Shown: one piece after another, positions 44,901-53,702 of the stretch
Layout of the letters: every line of letters starts with the position of its first letter
Position numbering within the stretch: the first letter of the stretch is position 1
NCBI RefSeq assembly: GCF_018449545.1
Contig: NZ_JAAVUR010000002.1
Location: forward strand, 496,001 to 560,000
Source: Granulicella sp. dw_53
GTDB taxonomy: Bacteria; Acidobacteriota; Terriglobia; Terriglobales; Acidobacteriaceae
Reading direction: 5' to 3'
DNA: 64,000 nucleotides
Made by a program: the position numbers and the translations under genes
The notes under the pieces: model-generated
The model's input: the letters and a program-made list of their open reading frames with translations, nothing else
Told to the model about the DNA's origin: nothing
Database searches by the model: none

Positions 44901-45310
44901 ATCGTCCCGCTATCGGTTTGTAGCTCAGTGTTCGCTGCATTGACCTCCACCGTCTGCGAGGCCCCAGCCACGCTGAGCCTCTCATCGGCTCGCACAATGA
45001 GGTTCGCTCGAACGTTGAATCCCGTCTGCTCGACTTGCGAGAACCCACTGGCGGTCACTTGGACCTTGTAAACACCAGGCAGCAGATCGCGAAGATCGTA
45101 CCCACCCTCATTGTTTGTCGCTTGCCTGTGCTCGATTCCAGTCTGGACCTCGGTCGCAACGACAGTTGCACCCGGAACTGATTTTCCGCTCGGGTCGGTC
45201 ACTGTTCCAACAAGAGTGCCGTACAGAACCTGGGCATGCGCGAGGCAACTGAACTCTATCGGGGCGAGTATCAGTACCGCGACTCCGATCGTCCGTAAAA
45301 GTGAATTCAT
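41951..45310 (-). CDS. Oar-like TonB-dependent receptor with carboxypeptidase-regulatory domain
   Basis: The roughly 1119-residue outer-membrane protein has a signal peptide, then a carboxypeptidase-regulatory domain (LVGTVTDPSGKSVPGATVVA, residues about 35-115). A plug follows (IQQVYLPHHTLYNPPTEDIQ, VVSVLTKSGTNQFHGTFWEE), then a large barrel ending in RVIRFTGKLNF, a proper aromatic C-terminus. ATG 45310 sits 9 bases after GAGGAG, whereas ATG 45319 directly abuts it. Such receptors import glycans, peptides or other large ligands. It heads a minus-strand set with the two Tat-exported proteins. Confidence 0.9.
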   Translation of the reverse strand: MNSLLRTIGVAVLILAPIEFSCLAHAQVLYGTLVGTVTDPSGKSVPGATVVATEVQTGIEHRQATNNEGGYDLRDLLPGVYKVQVTASGFSQVEQTGFNVRANLIVRADERLSVAGASQTVEVNAANTELQTDSGTIHGELTTRGLSNIPIGGFNNYQSLLSLLPGATPSRYQNSVMDTPSRSLTTNINGSSRNNNETAVDGAAIQQVYLPHHTLYNPPTEDIQSVDIVTNSFTAEQGLAGGAVVSVLTKSGTNQFHGTFWEENTNSALSARNYFYNKTYFSGASSSAPKNILNQFGANIGGPILHNRLFFFSGFEGLSQRQLFPEIVSVPTDAERNGDFTGMATLYDPSTGNSDGTGRATLASKNADGRNAIESGISPAAQRVLALIPHANLPGTSNNLSVAGTYSLDRFSFDEKVNWQIDSKSSMFAKLSYLRADVMSPSTLGIGGGTGLSPGGSNSGSGYSETRIFIGGIGYTRTFSQNILFDANFGVGHNGLAWFEADFARNLGPGLGIPGTNSNGNGSYGADPNQAGLPSFAITGLETLGNPDAYTPELKNDFTYTYVGNLTWVAGSHTIRFGTQMLNNHLNQYQPQRGFGPRGGFTFTGGVTALKGGASPTSANSFAQFLLGLPDSLGKSYQFENPISETEWQYGVYAQDQWQASHRLTLTYGLRWEIYPIMSGMDRYDFPTNRMVLGGTNGQPTGAGSNASKLQFAPRFGFAYRIDDKTVVRGGYGISIDPYPFTRAMRDPYPVTIAQTINANNSYVAAGNFVTGIPGYATVAPAISSDGTVALPLAAYTKTLPAGTFRRGYVESMNFTIERSLPAGFDLTASYVGTQTIRQTTYFEANAGQTPGLGAAGQPLYTAFGRNAETQVILPYNTAHYDGLQFNLKHPFKHGVLLTASYTYSKSIDEASDDDSVPLFNAVAYQYRNRAVSDFDRKHVFDMGFTAELPFGKGHAFLREAGIARAIAGEWKVNGVISKYTGLPFTPVASATSLNAAFNTQVANQISPHVATLHGIGKFSPWFDTTAFAPVTTASFGTASRNSLRGPGNTDLDLGISREFPIRERLHLELRGEAFNLTNTPNFAVPANNVSNSNFGQITSTFGSAADSRVIRFTGKLNF

Positions 45311-45714
45311 CTGGCTCATCTCCTCAAAGTATTGCGTCTGGCGTGCTCAAATTTCGTGAAACTCAGGGTCCCTGACTCGCGCGGAGGCAGGCCCTGTTGG
45401 GCAGAATGCCTTGCCGGTTCGTGAGAGAGGTACACAGCGAATCTCTGCGACCGCCGTGGCGCAAACAAGTGGGATGGGGGTGGGAAACAGATGCTCCGCA
45501 GCTCATCGATGGCGTGGGAACGTTGTTCCCACCCTGGCGTATGTGTCTGATACGCAGCCGATTGCAGATGCCACGCCAGAGCAGCCGCGGTTTGTTAATT
45601 TACGGTTACTGCTGCCTTCAGACCGCTTGGCCAGACGGGAACGCTCCCGCGATTCACCATTTGGTACGTTCGGGAATGTAACATTTGGAGTGAACCACAT
45701 CAGCTAATCTACCC
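45311..45714. other. Divergent intergenic region
   Basis: No gene is supported. The region separates the TonB receptor and the PD40 protein and contains one perfect dyad (45514-45532). No clear -35/-10 pair was found for either direction. Confidence 0.45.
45514..45532. promoter_or_regulatory. Perfect dyad between divergent genes
   Basis: GTGGGAAC, a GTT centre and GTTCCCAC. It could be an operator for the divergent pair or a hairpin. Confidence 0.45.
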
Positions 45715-47904
45715 ATGGAAAATTTTCACGAAAACGTACGCAAGCAACTCGAGCGTCTTGCTGTCAGCGCGGAGTTCGGGCGAACGGATCGCATGGTGCG
45801 CTTTTTGCGTTTTGTGGTGGAACGATCTTTAGAAGAGGATGCGGACGCGCTGAGGGAGAGACAGATAGGCATTGAGGTGTTCGACCGTCCCTCTGATTGG
45901 GACCCGAAACTCGATAATGTTGTCCGGAGCGAGGCGAGACGGCTCAGAGCCAAGCTCGATGCATACGCCGCCAGTAATAACCCGGATGAGACAGTCCGCA
46001 TTACGATTCCCAAGGGAGGCTATGTTGCAGAGTTCGTCGAGCTCCCCTCAAGTCGCACGCCTCCAGAGGTCTTATCGCAATCCCAGAGCACAGTCACTTC
46101 TGCTGAAGGCTTTTGGCGCCGCATTAAATCGCCGGTTTCTGTCGCGGCGGCAAGCGTCCTTGTAGTTCTGGCTGCGGTAGGGAGTTCGTCGCTCATCTCT
46201 CTACGCAGGTCTGTCCAGGCGAAAGCCGACAGCTTCGACATCGTGCCTTTTTCGAACGAGATCGGACAGCAATTCAGCCCCTCGATTGCCCCTGATGGCA
46301 CCCGAGTCGCCTATGTCTGGGACGGCAACGCGGACAACTACGACATCTATATAAAGGACCTGAAGACGAGCGCGGTCGTCCGCTTAACCGACGACAAACA
46401 GCCTGACATCCATCCCGCATGGTCACCGAATGGCAGAGAGGTCGCATTTCTTCGGCGATCCCAGTCCGGCACCGAAGTCTTCGTGAAACCCGTAGGCGGC
46501 GGTGCAGAACATGCGGTCGGCGCCATTCGGGATACAAGCGGTCTTTGGGCCTCCGAGAACCCTTTTTCCGGCTGCCAAAGTCCAACTTGGACCCCGGACG
46601 CTCGGCAATTGTTGCTGACGGATGGTCTTGGCAAGGACTACGGAGCCGGTCTCGTTCTCATATCCGTCGACTCGGGTACCGAGAAACCCCTCACCTCGCC
46701 TCGCCCACAGGATGAGGATTGCTATCCGAGGTTCTCTCAGGACGGGAAGCGAATAGCATTTGTACGCTATATCAGCCACGGAGCCGGAGAGATCTTCACC
46801 ATGGCCGCCGACGGCACGGACCTCAAGCAGTTGACGACGGACCACAGGAATATTCGCGGGGTCGATTGGGCTTCCGATGGACGGCACCTCATCTTTGCCT
46901 CCAATCGGCGAGGCTCATACGAACTCCGCGAGATAGATAGGAATGGGGGCGAGTCGCAACCGCTGCCGTCCGATACCGCTTCCGCATCGGAACCTGCTAT
47001 CTCACGCACAGGCGACTGGATGGCGTTCGTCGAGAGCGACGAGAACTGGAATATATGGCGGGTGCCCATCCAGAACGGTCGCATCGGGTCCCCGAAGCGC
47101 TTTCTGGCTTCGCGGGGCCGCAACCACTCCCCGAGTTTCTCTCCGGACGGTCAGACGATTGCCTTCGTATCGGATCGATCCGGAACTCCCGAGATCTGGT
47201 TCGCCAATGGCGACGGGAGCAGTATCAGACAGATGACCCACTTCGGGGGACCTTGGCTTGGAACGATTCGTTGGTCTCCTGATAGTAAGGCGATCGTCTT
47301 CGATGCAAGGCCGAATGGGAACTCTGAGATTTTTACGATGTCCACCTCGGGAGGAAAACCAACCCTGCTTGAGCACCAGCAATTTGAGGTACGTAGACCA
47401 GGGTGGTCACGCGATGGAAAATCGGTGTACTTCGACACTACCCGAGGCGGTATGCCTCAAATATGGAGACGGACCTTAACCACGGGCGCTACTCGGCCAA
47501 TCGCTCCACAGGATACGTTGTATCCGTCTGAATCCATGGACGGTCAGACGCTGTTTTTCTTTAGTGGAAACGGGCGAGGAGAGCATAATATCTGGTCCGA
47601 GAGAACTGATGGGAGTGAACTAAAGCAAATACCGGGGGTTCACCCCGATCCGGACCTGGATTGGGCAGTGAGCAAAGATGGAATCTACTTTGCGGTAAGC
47701 GATGCAGCCTCGGCGAGGCTCAATTTTTATTCTTTCCGGGACGCCCGTATTACGGCGGCTGGAAAGCTCGCGCAGGCTCTGTCATTAGGTACACCAAGCT
47801 TGGTTGTGTCTCCTGACGGCAAGTGGCTTTTGTATGCCTGTATCGATAGCACCAAAAGTGATATCAAGATTCGTCGTGAGTCTGCTTTGGTAAGAAATCG
47901 CTAA
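45715..47904 (+). CDS. Membrane-anchored PD40/TolB-type propeller protein with N-terminal regulator-like domain
   Basis: The 729-residue protein has an N-terminal domain (VRKQLERLAVSAEFGRTDRM, EARRLRAKLDAYAA, VRITIPKGGYVAEF) found at the start of many cytoplasmic sensor-like proteins. One membrane helix near residues 142-165 follows. The rest is a WD40-like (PD40) propeller with repeats such as PAWSPNGREVAFLRR and PSFSPDGQTIAFVSDRSGTPEIW. The propeller should lie in the periplasm and bind a ligand, and the N-terminal part could pass the signal inward. It diverges from the TonB receptor gene. Confidence 0.82.
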   Translation: MENFHENVRKQLERLAVSAEFGRTDRMVRFLRFVVERSLEEDADALRERQIGIEVFDRPSDWDPKLDNVVRSEARRLRAKLDAYAASNNPDETVRITIPKGGYVAEFVELPSSRTPPEVLSQSQSTVTSAEGFWRRIKSPVSVAAASVLVVLAAVGSSSLISLRRSVQAKADSFDIVPFSNEIGQQFSPSIAPDGTRVAYVWDGNADNYDIYIKDLKTSAVVRLTDDKQPDIHPAWSPNGREVAFLRRSQSGTEVFVKPVGGGAEHAVGAIRDTSGLWASENPFSGCQSPTWTPDARQLLLTDGLGKDYGAGLVLISVDSGTEKPLTSPRPQDEDCYPRFSQDGKRIAFVRYISHGAGEIFTMAADGTDLKQLTTDHRNIRGVDWASDGRHLIFASNRRGSYELREIDRNGGESQPLPSDTASASEPAISRTGDWMAFVESDENWNIWRVPIQNGRIGSPKRFLASRGRNHSPSFSPDGQTIAFVSDRSGTPEIWFANGDGSSIRQMTHFGGPWLGTIRWSPDSKAIVFDARPNGNSEIFTMSTSGGKPTLLEHQQFEVRRPGWSRDGKSVYFDTTRGGMPQIWRRTLTTGATRPIAPQDTLYPSESMDGQTLFFFSGNGRGEHNIWSERTDGSELKQIPGVHPDPDLDWAVSKDGIYFAVSDAASARLNFYSFRDARITAAGKLAQALSLGTPSLVVSPDGKWLLYACIDSTKSDIKIRRESALVRNR

Positions 47905-48032
47905 GCGGAACTTCCGCCCATGGCCCGCGTCGTTCGTTTAACTCGCTTCGCTTTACCTAGGGCATCGAAGGACACTGATAGTTAGCTCGTAATTGACTAG
48001 CCGGATGCCGCAAGTCATGTGCTATTAGTTCA

Positions 48033-48735
48033 GCCTGTCTTCCGCTCGTCTCGAATGTCAGCGAGCCAGGATTGAAACCAATCATCCTTCTCGGCAACAT
48101 TGCTGAAGAGATCTGAGCGTAGTTCTTCCTTGTATCGTCTCTCGAACAACTCGAGATCGAAAGGGAACGCGCGGGATAAATGCATAACATCGTCATGGGC
48201 TCGGTCGAGGTTGCGGCTCAATTTCGAGAGTGCGACATCGTAGGGTCCATGACCCGCAGGTGAAGCCTCTCGAACTTGTCCGGAAATAAATCAGTCAAAC
48301 GGGATTCATATCCATACGGCACAGAAGCGACGCCCACAATGTCAATATAGAGACGGTGCCTTCGGGCGAGATCCGTACCTCGTCCGGCAATTTCCATTAG
48401 CTTTACACTCATGCTTCTCGGCGCAACATCGAGCACATCGAAATCACTCGTTGTTCGCAGATTGCCATAGCATTCCGTGACTACGAATCCTCCGAGACAA
48501 GGCAATGCCGTGACCTCTTCGACGGCATCTAGTTCGTCTTTCGCTCCGCAGTGCTCCGGCAGGCGTTGCATGAGCTGCAAGTCGAGTCCAACGACGAAGC
48601 CCAATCGCTTCTGCCGGTTGCGCAACTTCATCTCAGAGAGTAGCCAGGTCCGCATACCGGAGAGGAATCCATGGCAGACCTTCGGCAATACGCGTATCCA
48701 GGTCGGGGCGGTCCAGAGCATCAAGCAGCAACTCG
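48033..48735 (-). pseudogene. Decayed toxin-antitoxin-like pair (DUF6036-type nucleotidyltransferase and upstream partner)
   Basis: Two damaged genes are legible. At about 48735-48530 one frame reads ELLLDALDRPDLDTRIAEGL and PWIPLRYADL and then shifts to WLLSEMKLRNRQKRLGFVV, resembling an antitoxin-like protein. From about 48540 a DUF6036-type nucleotidyltransferase follows: LPCLGGFVVTECYG, TSDFDVLDVAP, RHRLYIDIVGVASVPYGYE. At about 48245 one base is missing (after RVMDP), and the gene continues in another frame with LSRNLDRAHDDVMHL to 48033. The partner identification is tentative. No longer frame in 47905-49061 is credible. Confidence 0.6.
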
Positions 48736-49061
48736 GCTGGTTTTGAGAAGGCAGGCCTCCCATATGACTGAAACCGTGATAGCCCAAACCTCCTAGCTCG
48801 TCAGCAAGCTTCGTTTCGTCTTCATGCCGATTTGGGTTCAACGGTAGCAACGTTGGCTCCCCGCTGCGCGATTGGTGAGGATCTCGTACGGTTAGCACGG
48901 AGAGCTGATTTAGCTGGTGCCGCACAATCCGAGTACATTTACTTCTTTTCGAGGTGCGGGATAGTCTTGAGTTCGCTCTATTTATCTGCTTGCCATGGTT
49001 TATTCACATCGGCCACGAGTGCCCCATGCCGCAACGAGAGATGCCTTCGAAACACTATTGC

Positions 49062-49367
49062 TCAGCCCGCAAGACGATTCGGGTGATCCGCACGAACGAA
49101 TCGCTGCAAATCCGAGAGAGGGATGAGAACCCGCGCCCCGATCCGTCTCGTTGAGAGTTGCTTATTTGCGACCAGATAATCTACGGCGCGCGCGCTTATC
49201 GAGAGCAGATCGGCTGCCTCTCTTCTGCCCACGAGCAGCTTCTGGCTGCTTGCTACAAGCGCATTCATTGGCGGCTTCTTGCCTCTTGCGTTCACGTCTT
49301 GCATCTTGGCACTCCGATTCGGGGATTTCCTTTGTCGCATTGCTGATTTCGATACTGATGTTTCCAC
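49062..49367 (-). CDS. Small excisionase-like helix-turn-helix protein
   Basis: The last 60 residues ([29 protein letters not shown] and STRRIGARVLIPLSDLQRFV) form the MerR-like fold of excisionase/DNA-binding family proteins. The first 30 residues are basic and poorly conserved, so the start could be 49367 or an internal ATG near 49268. Such proteins often belong to integrated elements and act as directionality factors or small regulators, which fits the surrounding conjugation and partition remnants. Confidence 0.72.
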   Translation of the reverse strand: METSVSKSAMRQRKSPNRSAKMQDVNARGKKPPMNALVASSQKLLVGRREAADLLSISARAVDYLVANKQLSTRRIGARVLIPLSDLQRFVRADHPNRLAG

Positions 49368-49462
49368 TGAACCTTCGCATTCTTCAAACTGCGGACTATT
49401 GCCGTGATCTAGGCATAGCCTCTCGCGACAGGACAGCGTTGTCTAATACTTTTCATTTATCG

Positions 49463-49485
49463 GGTGATATGTTTCAGCTATCACC
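49463..49485. promoter_or_regulatory. LysR-type dyad, copy 1
   Basis: GGTGATA-N9-TATCACC, flanked by ATCG on the left and TCG on the right. The same element in the opposite orientation is at 50698-50720. It lies about 170 bases before the LysR gene start. Confidence 0.6.
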
Positions 49486-49657
49486 TCGACAGACATCTCG
49501 GAAGACACATCTTGTTGTGCGGCGTAAGTTTGGCCAAAACTAACTTTCCTGTTGATAACGCCGCCAGAGATTGACAGAATTTCCACAGGCGGAGGTGCGA
49601 TTTTCCCGCTCGTTTGCAGTGAATGCCAGCGCATTACATCCTGTCGAGCGGTGCGTT

Positions 49658-50667
49658 ATGTATGAATGGGCCGAGCTTCGTCACTTTCGATATCTCCTTA
49701 CGATCCTGGAGAAACAAGGATTCCGGGCAGCTGCGGAAGAGTTGCGAACCGCGCAGCCCAACCTTAGTGTTCAGGCAAGACAGTTCCAGGAGAATGCTTC
49801 CGTCCGACTCTTCCGAAAGATGAAAGGCGGACGGATCAGGCCTACGGATACTGGGATTGCATTCAAGGTACTTGCCCGGATCCTGTTGGAGACGCGTGAT
49901 GAAGTGTTAGATGCTCTCATAGCAATTGAGCGCGGTGATATCCAATCCGTTCGATTTGGATTACTCCCCTGGTGGATCAGGAATTGCTCCGAACTTTTTG
50001 CGATCTACACAAAGAGATCCTTCCTGCCTGCCCGATACGTCCAACCCATGGAGACACGGCGCATCTAGCGGAAGAGATTCTATCGGGAAAGGTCGATGCC
50101 GCCATTGTCACCTTGCCCTTGCGGCATCCGGATCTGAGGATTCAAGAGTTACGGCGAGATCGGCTCGTCGTCTGCCTACGGAGAGATAATCCACTGGCGA
50201 CGAAGTCATCTCTGCAGCCTTCGGACTTGCAGGGCAATCTCACTATCCTTTATCACCCACAACGACATCCCGAAGCTCACGAGCGTCTGCTTGAACTCCT
50301 CGCAGACGCCGGGATACAGATTGAGGAATACTCTTGTGCATCGCACCCTTCCGAGATGCAGACGCTGGTCAAAGGCGGGCACGGCTTCGCATTGATTCGA
50401 GAAGGAACAACGCTCGATGAAGAGTTAACGACTCGTCCCGTTCTGGGCGTGGACTGGACCGTGGATACAGCTCTGATCTATCACAAGACGCGTCATCCCA
50501 AGACCGTTCCCATCCTGGCTAAGCAACTCCCCAAGCCACGGCCTCAAGATAACAAAGAGACGATGCGGAGCAAGGCGTCTGTTTCCGCTCTAGCGTCAAT
50601 CGCGGCAAGAAAACGTCCTCCCAGTAGTGCGAAAGATGGACCTGTTCAGATGACGCTCATCGGCTAG
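49658..50667 (+). pseudogene. LysR-family regulator, broken by a frameshift
   Basis: From ATG 49658 the frame gives a LysR helix-turn-helix (ELRHFRYLLTILEKQGFRAA, AAEELRTAQPNLSVQARQFQ). Near 49962-49970 one base seems lost: the first frame runs on as junk to a stop at 50068, while the other frame resumes as VDQELLRTFCDLHKEILPAC. That frame continues through the effector-binding domain to 50667. Restored, the protein would have about 335 residues. Dyads before and after it (49463, 50698) look like its binding sites, so it probably once controlled itself and the downstream pilin operon. Confidence 0.8.
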
Positions 50668-50697
50668 AAGTTGAAGCATTGACGTGAAATAGAACGA

Positions 50698-50720
50698 GGT
50701 GATACTTCGTAGCTATCACC
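50698..50720. promoter_or_regulatory. LysR-type dyad, copy 2
   Basis: GGTGATA-N9-TATCACC in the orientation opposite to copy 1, with CGA and CGATAAA flanks conserved between the two. It lies 76 bases before the start of the pilin-receptor chimera. Confidence 0.6.
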
Positions 50721-50795
50721 CGATAAATATTACGTATTAGACGAGAGGGTAACGTGAGCCTAATCATCACTGCATATCCCGACTGAGACCAGTCG

Positions 50796-53024
50796 ATGGA
50801 GGTGCCGATGTTCCGAAGTGATCATGCCGTATCCAGCAAGACAGCCCACCTTGCCAAGCGATTGGCGCAGCCCTTTTCTAAGCGAAATCTCTTTCATGCG
50901 GCGCGTGTGATGTGGCCTGCACTTGTCGCGCTTACCTTCACCGGCGTTGTCCACGCCCAGGGAACAATGGACTTCTCCGGGGCACAAACTTTAATGACAA
51001 CTTTCAGAACTTTTGCGATTTATGCGGGCGCCGTCATCTGTTTCGGCGGACTCATCTTCGCTGGAATTCGCATGATGAGTGGAAGGTTCCAGGTCTCGAA
51101 GCAGGGTTTCAAGACCATCATCAAAGCGGATGTCGTCCTGAATGTGCAGAGCGCGGTTGCTCTGAACTTTGTACTCCCGGTCGGAGCTACGTCGGAGAGC
51201 CTGACCATCGACGCGACTTCGCCGGCGATGAATACCACCGACGCCACCGTCAGTACAGTCGTCGATCGGAAGTTCATAGAGAACCTCCCTCTGAACGGAA
51301 GAAGTTTTCAGGACCTAATCTCGATGACGCCAGGCATTGTGACGCAGAGCCCGCAGAGTTCTGGTCAGGGGGTGGGGGTCGGTGGAGACTTCAGCGTCAA
51401 TGGGCAGAGGACACAATCCAACTACTACACCGTAGACGGTGTGACAGCCAATACTGGTTCGGGCAACGGAGGCGGCGTAGGAGAGGCTGCCACCGGTGGA
51501 ACACTGGGAGGATCGACGGCCCTGGGAACGACCCAAACACTGATCTCGGTTGACGCGCTGCAGGAGTTTCGGGTTCAGAGCTCGACCTACTCCGCCGAAT
51601 TCGGCAGATCGCCGGGCGGACAGTTTTCCCTCGGAACACGCTCCGGGACCAACTTCATCCACGGAAGCGCCTTCGACTATCTCCGCAATAACTTTTTCGA
51701 TGCGAATGATTGGTTCAACTCGCACTACGGCAAACCGACGCCTGCTCTTCGTCAGAATGATTTCGGCGGTACAGTCGGAGGCCCAGTCTGGATCCCTCAC
51801 CTCTACAACGGTCGAAATCAAACTTTCTTCTTTGCCTCGTATGAAGGGCTCCGTCTGACGCAGCCAACCGCCGCGACCATTCAATATGTTCCGGATCAAT
51901 TCATGCGGCAGCAGGCGGTTCCAGCCATGCGCGCTATTTTGAATGCCTTTCCGCTTCCAAACGGAATGGATTATGGGACGGTTGCTAGCCCGAACCTCGC
52001 GGAGTTCGTGGCCCCGTTCTCTCTGCCCAGTACCATCGATTCCACCAGCATCCGGATCGACCATACGCTTCGTCCCAAGGTTGCGCTCTTCTTCCGCGTA
52101 GGCAACACACCAAGCTCCACCGTCGGCAGGCCTTACTTCGCCCGGACGACCACAAGCATCAATGCACAGAGCTACACCTTAGGGGCAACGGTCCAGTTCT
52201 CGAATCAACTGACGAACGAGTTTCGGCTCGGATATGCACGTTCCGACTCCAGGCAGCTTGGAGTGTTGGACAGCTTCGGCGGTGCCACCCCAATCGATCT
52301 GGCAGCGGCGATGGGTGCCGGTGCCTATCCGCAGGCGCAACCGGTGATCACGATTTCAATCACAGGAATCGGATCGCCGCTGATAACACCCTACAACGGA
52401 CGCAATGCGAGGCGACAGTGGAATGCGGTAGACACGGTGAGTCTGCTCAAAGGGGTCCATGCGCTCAAGTTTGGCTTTGACTACCGCCACATTAAGTCAC
52501 CCATTGCTCCCCCGACAGTGGAGCCGTACGCGATCTTCCTCAGTACGCAAGAGGTTCTGAGTGGCGCGCCGAGCGCGCCCTATGTCTATAACTTTGTTCC
52601 GGCCACCCCGCTCTTCCACCAGGCCGCTTTGTTCGTACAGGATGAATGGCGCGTTCGTCCGCAGGTTCACCTCTCTGGCGGAATTCGCTGGGAGCTGAAT
52701 CCGCCGCCGACTGAGCAACACGGTCGCGATGCCTACACCTTGTTGGGAGATATCAATAGCCCCGCTACCCTCGCGCTTGCGCCGCAGGGAACGCCTTTGT
52801 GGAAGACAACCTGGTATAACTTCGCTCCCCGGATTGGGCTGGCGTGGACGGCACACGATCAAGCGCTTCCGACGAAGCCAGCTCTGAAGGCAAGTCCACA
52901 GGCAGATCCCGTTCAAAAACGTAAGACTCCACGATGTGGGTCCGTCCACCATTCAGACGCAGATCGTAGTCCCGAATGGCAGGCAGGTTATATCCAAACA
53001 GGCGGTGCGCTCCTTCGACCGTGA
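50796..53024 (+). CDS. In-frame chimera of VirB2/TrbC-type pilin and TonB-dependent receptor
   Basis: Residues 1 to about 98 are a conjugative pilin: a signal part (PALVALTFTGVVHAQG), then TLMTTFRTFAIYAGAVICFG and GLIFAGIRMMSGRFQ. At about 51090 the frame passes without a break into the middle of a carboxypeptidase-regulatory/TonB receptor (GFKTIIKADVVLNVQSAVAL, FIENLPLNGRSFQDLISMTP), which runs to about residue 689. The last 53 residues (from about 52863) are antisense to an unrelated minus-strand fragment. The pilin lacks its C-terminus, and the receptor lacks its start and barrel end, so function is unlikely. Confidence 0.78.
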   Translation: MEVPMFRSDHAVSSKTAHLAKRLAQPFSKRNLFHAARVMWPALVALTFTGVVHAQGTMDFSGAQTLMTTFRTFAIYAGAVICFGGLIFAGIRMMSGRFQVSKQGFKTIIKADVVLNVQSAVALNFVLPVGATSESLTIDATSPAMNTTDATVSTVVDRKFIENLPLNGRSFQDLISMTPGIVTQSPQSSGQGVGVGGDFSVNGQRTQSNYYTVDGVTANTGSGNGGGVGEAATGGTLGGSTALGTTQTLISVDALQEFRVQSSTYSAEFGRSPGGQFSLGTRSGTNFIHGSAFDYLRNNFFDANDWFNSHYGKPTPALRQNDFGGTVGGPVWIPHLYNGRNQTFFFASYEGLRLTQPTAATIQYVPDQFMRQQAVPAMRAILNAFPLPNGMDYGTVASPNLAEFVAPFSLPSTIDSTSIRIDHTLRPKVALFFRVGNTPSSTVGRPYFARTTTSINAQSYTLGATVQFSNQLTNEFRLGYARSDSRQLGVLDSFGGATPIDLAAAMGAGAYPQAQPVITISITGIGSPLITPYNGRNARRQWNAVDTVSLLKGVHALKFGFDYRHIKSPIAPPTVEPYAIFLSTQEVLSGAPSAPYVYNFVPATPLFHQAALFVQDEWRVRPQVHLSGGIRWELNPPPTEQHGRDAYTLLGDINSPATLALAPQGTPLWKTTWYNFAPRIGLAWTAHDQALPTKPALKASPQADPVQKRKTPRCGSVHHSDADRSPEWQAGYIQTGGALLRP

Positions 53025-53232
53025 GCGAAAACATATCCCCAATCTCCAGCAGCATGCTCAGGGTGGGATGGTCTCCGGTGCGGCGCAGGTTCGACAGCAG
53101 GTTCTTCGTGACGAGTTCACGCCGTTCTAAGGCGTGCCGCTCGCGATCGTTCGACGGCCTGATCTGCCGATGCAGGTCGCGGAGATGAATCAGCGCATCA
53201 AGGATCTCGGGCCGGGGAACGTTGTGATACAC
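52860..53232 (-). pseudogene. 5' fragment of an unrecognised gene
   Basis: The frame from ATG 53232 reads about 124 natural-looking residues (RPEILDALIHLRDLHRQIRP, LSMLLEIGDMFSLTVEGAHR, THIVESYVFERDLPVDLP). It then runs into sequence antisense to the TonB receptor part at about 52860. I do not recognise the family. The remainder is missing, so this is a truncated gene. Confidence 0.5.
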
Positions 53233-53702
53233 AGCGAAGGCCTCTCCTCTACGAACTCAGCGTCGGAGTTGCGACCTCGCGGAATCAGGGAACGAGTGTC
53301 ACACACCGTTTGTAGACATCGCGTACATGACTTCTTTGCCGATGGAACAAGCCTTCTACGAGCCACAATCCCCAGAGTTGGGTAAGGCCTGTATTAAGTT
53401 GTTCCTTCCTGTTGCCTTTGTAGCAAGTTTGCCTCGACCTCTGAAAATCTGCAAGAAGAACGAAGTTTCGGATGGATGCAGCGCAAGCTTCGACCTGAAA
53501 TCAGCTCTTTGACGGGAGAACTACCACCTTATGCGAGGGAGGAGGCTCCTCCTCCCTGGCTCCAGCCGCGCGCGGCTTCCGCCACCCACCTCTGCGGGCC
53601 TGTGTCGAGATCGTTACGAAACTCAATTCGGAGGTAGTAGAGGGTGACAGATGCTCTAGCAGTCGCTTTCAGGATTTGCGATCATGCTTCCGTCGTGACG
53701 CA
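53233..53702. other. Gap between gene fragment and IS remnant
   Basis: No coding frame is supported. A perfect dyad AGGGAGGAGG-CT-CCTCCTCCCT lies at 53536-53557. No terminal inverted repeat of the neighbouring IS could be identified. Confidence 0.4.

Noticed and set aside
48218..48925. A single intact 235-residue minus-strand protein
   Set aside because: Its parts match two different families and continue in other frames on both sides, so it is decayed DNA and not one gene.
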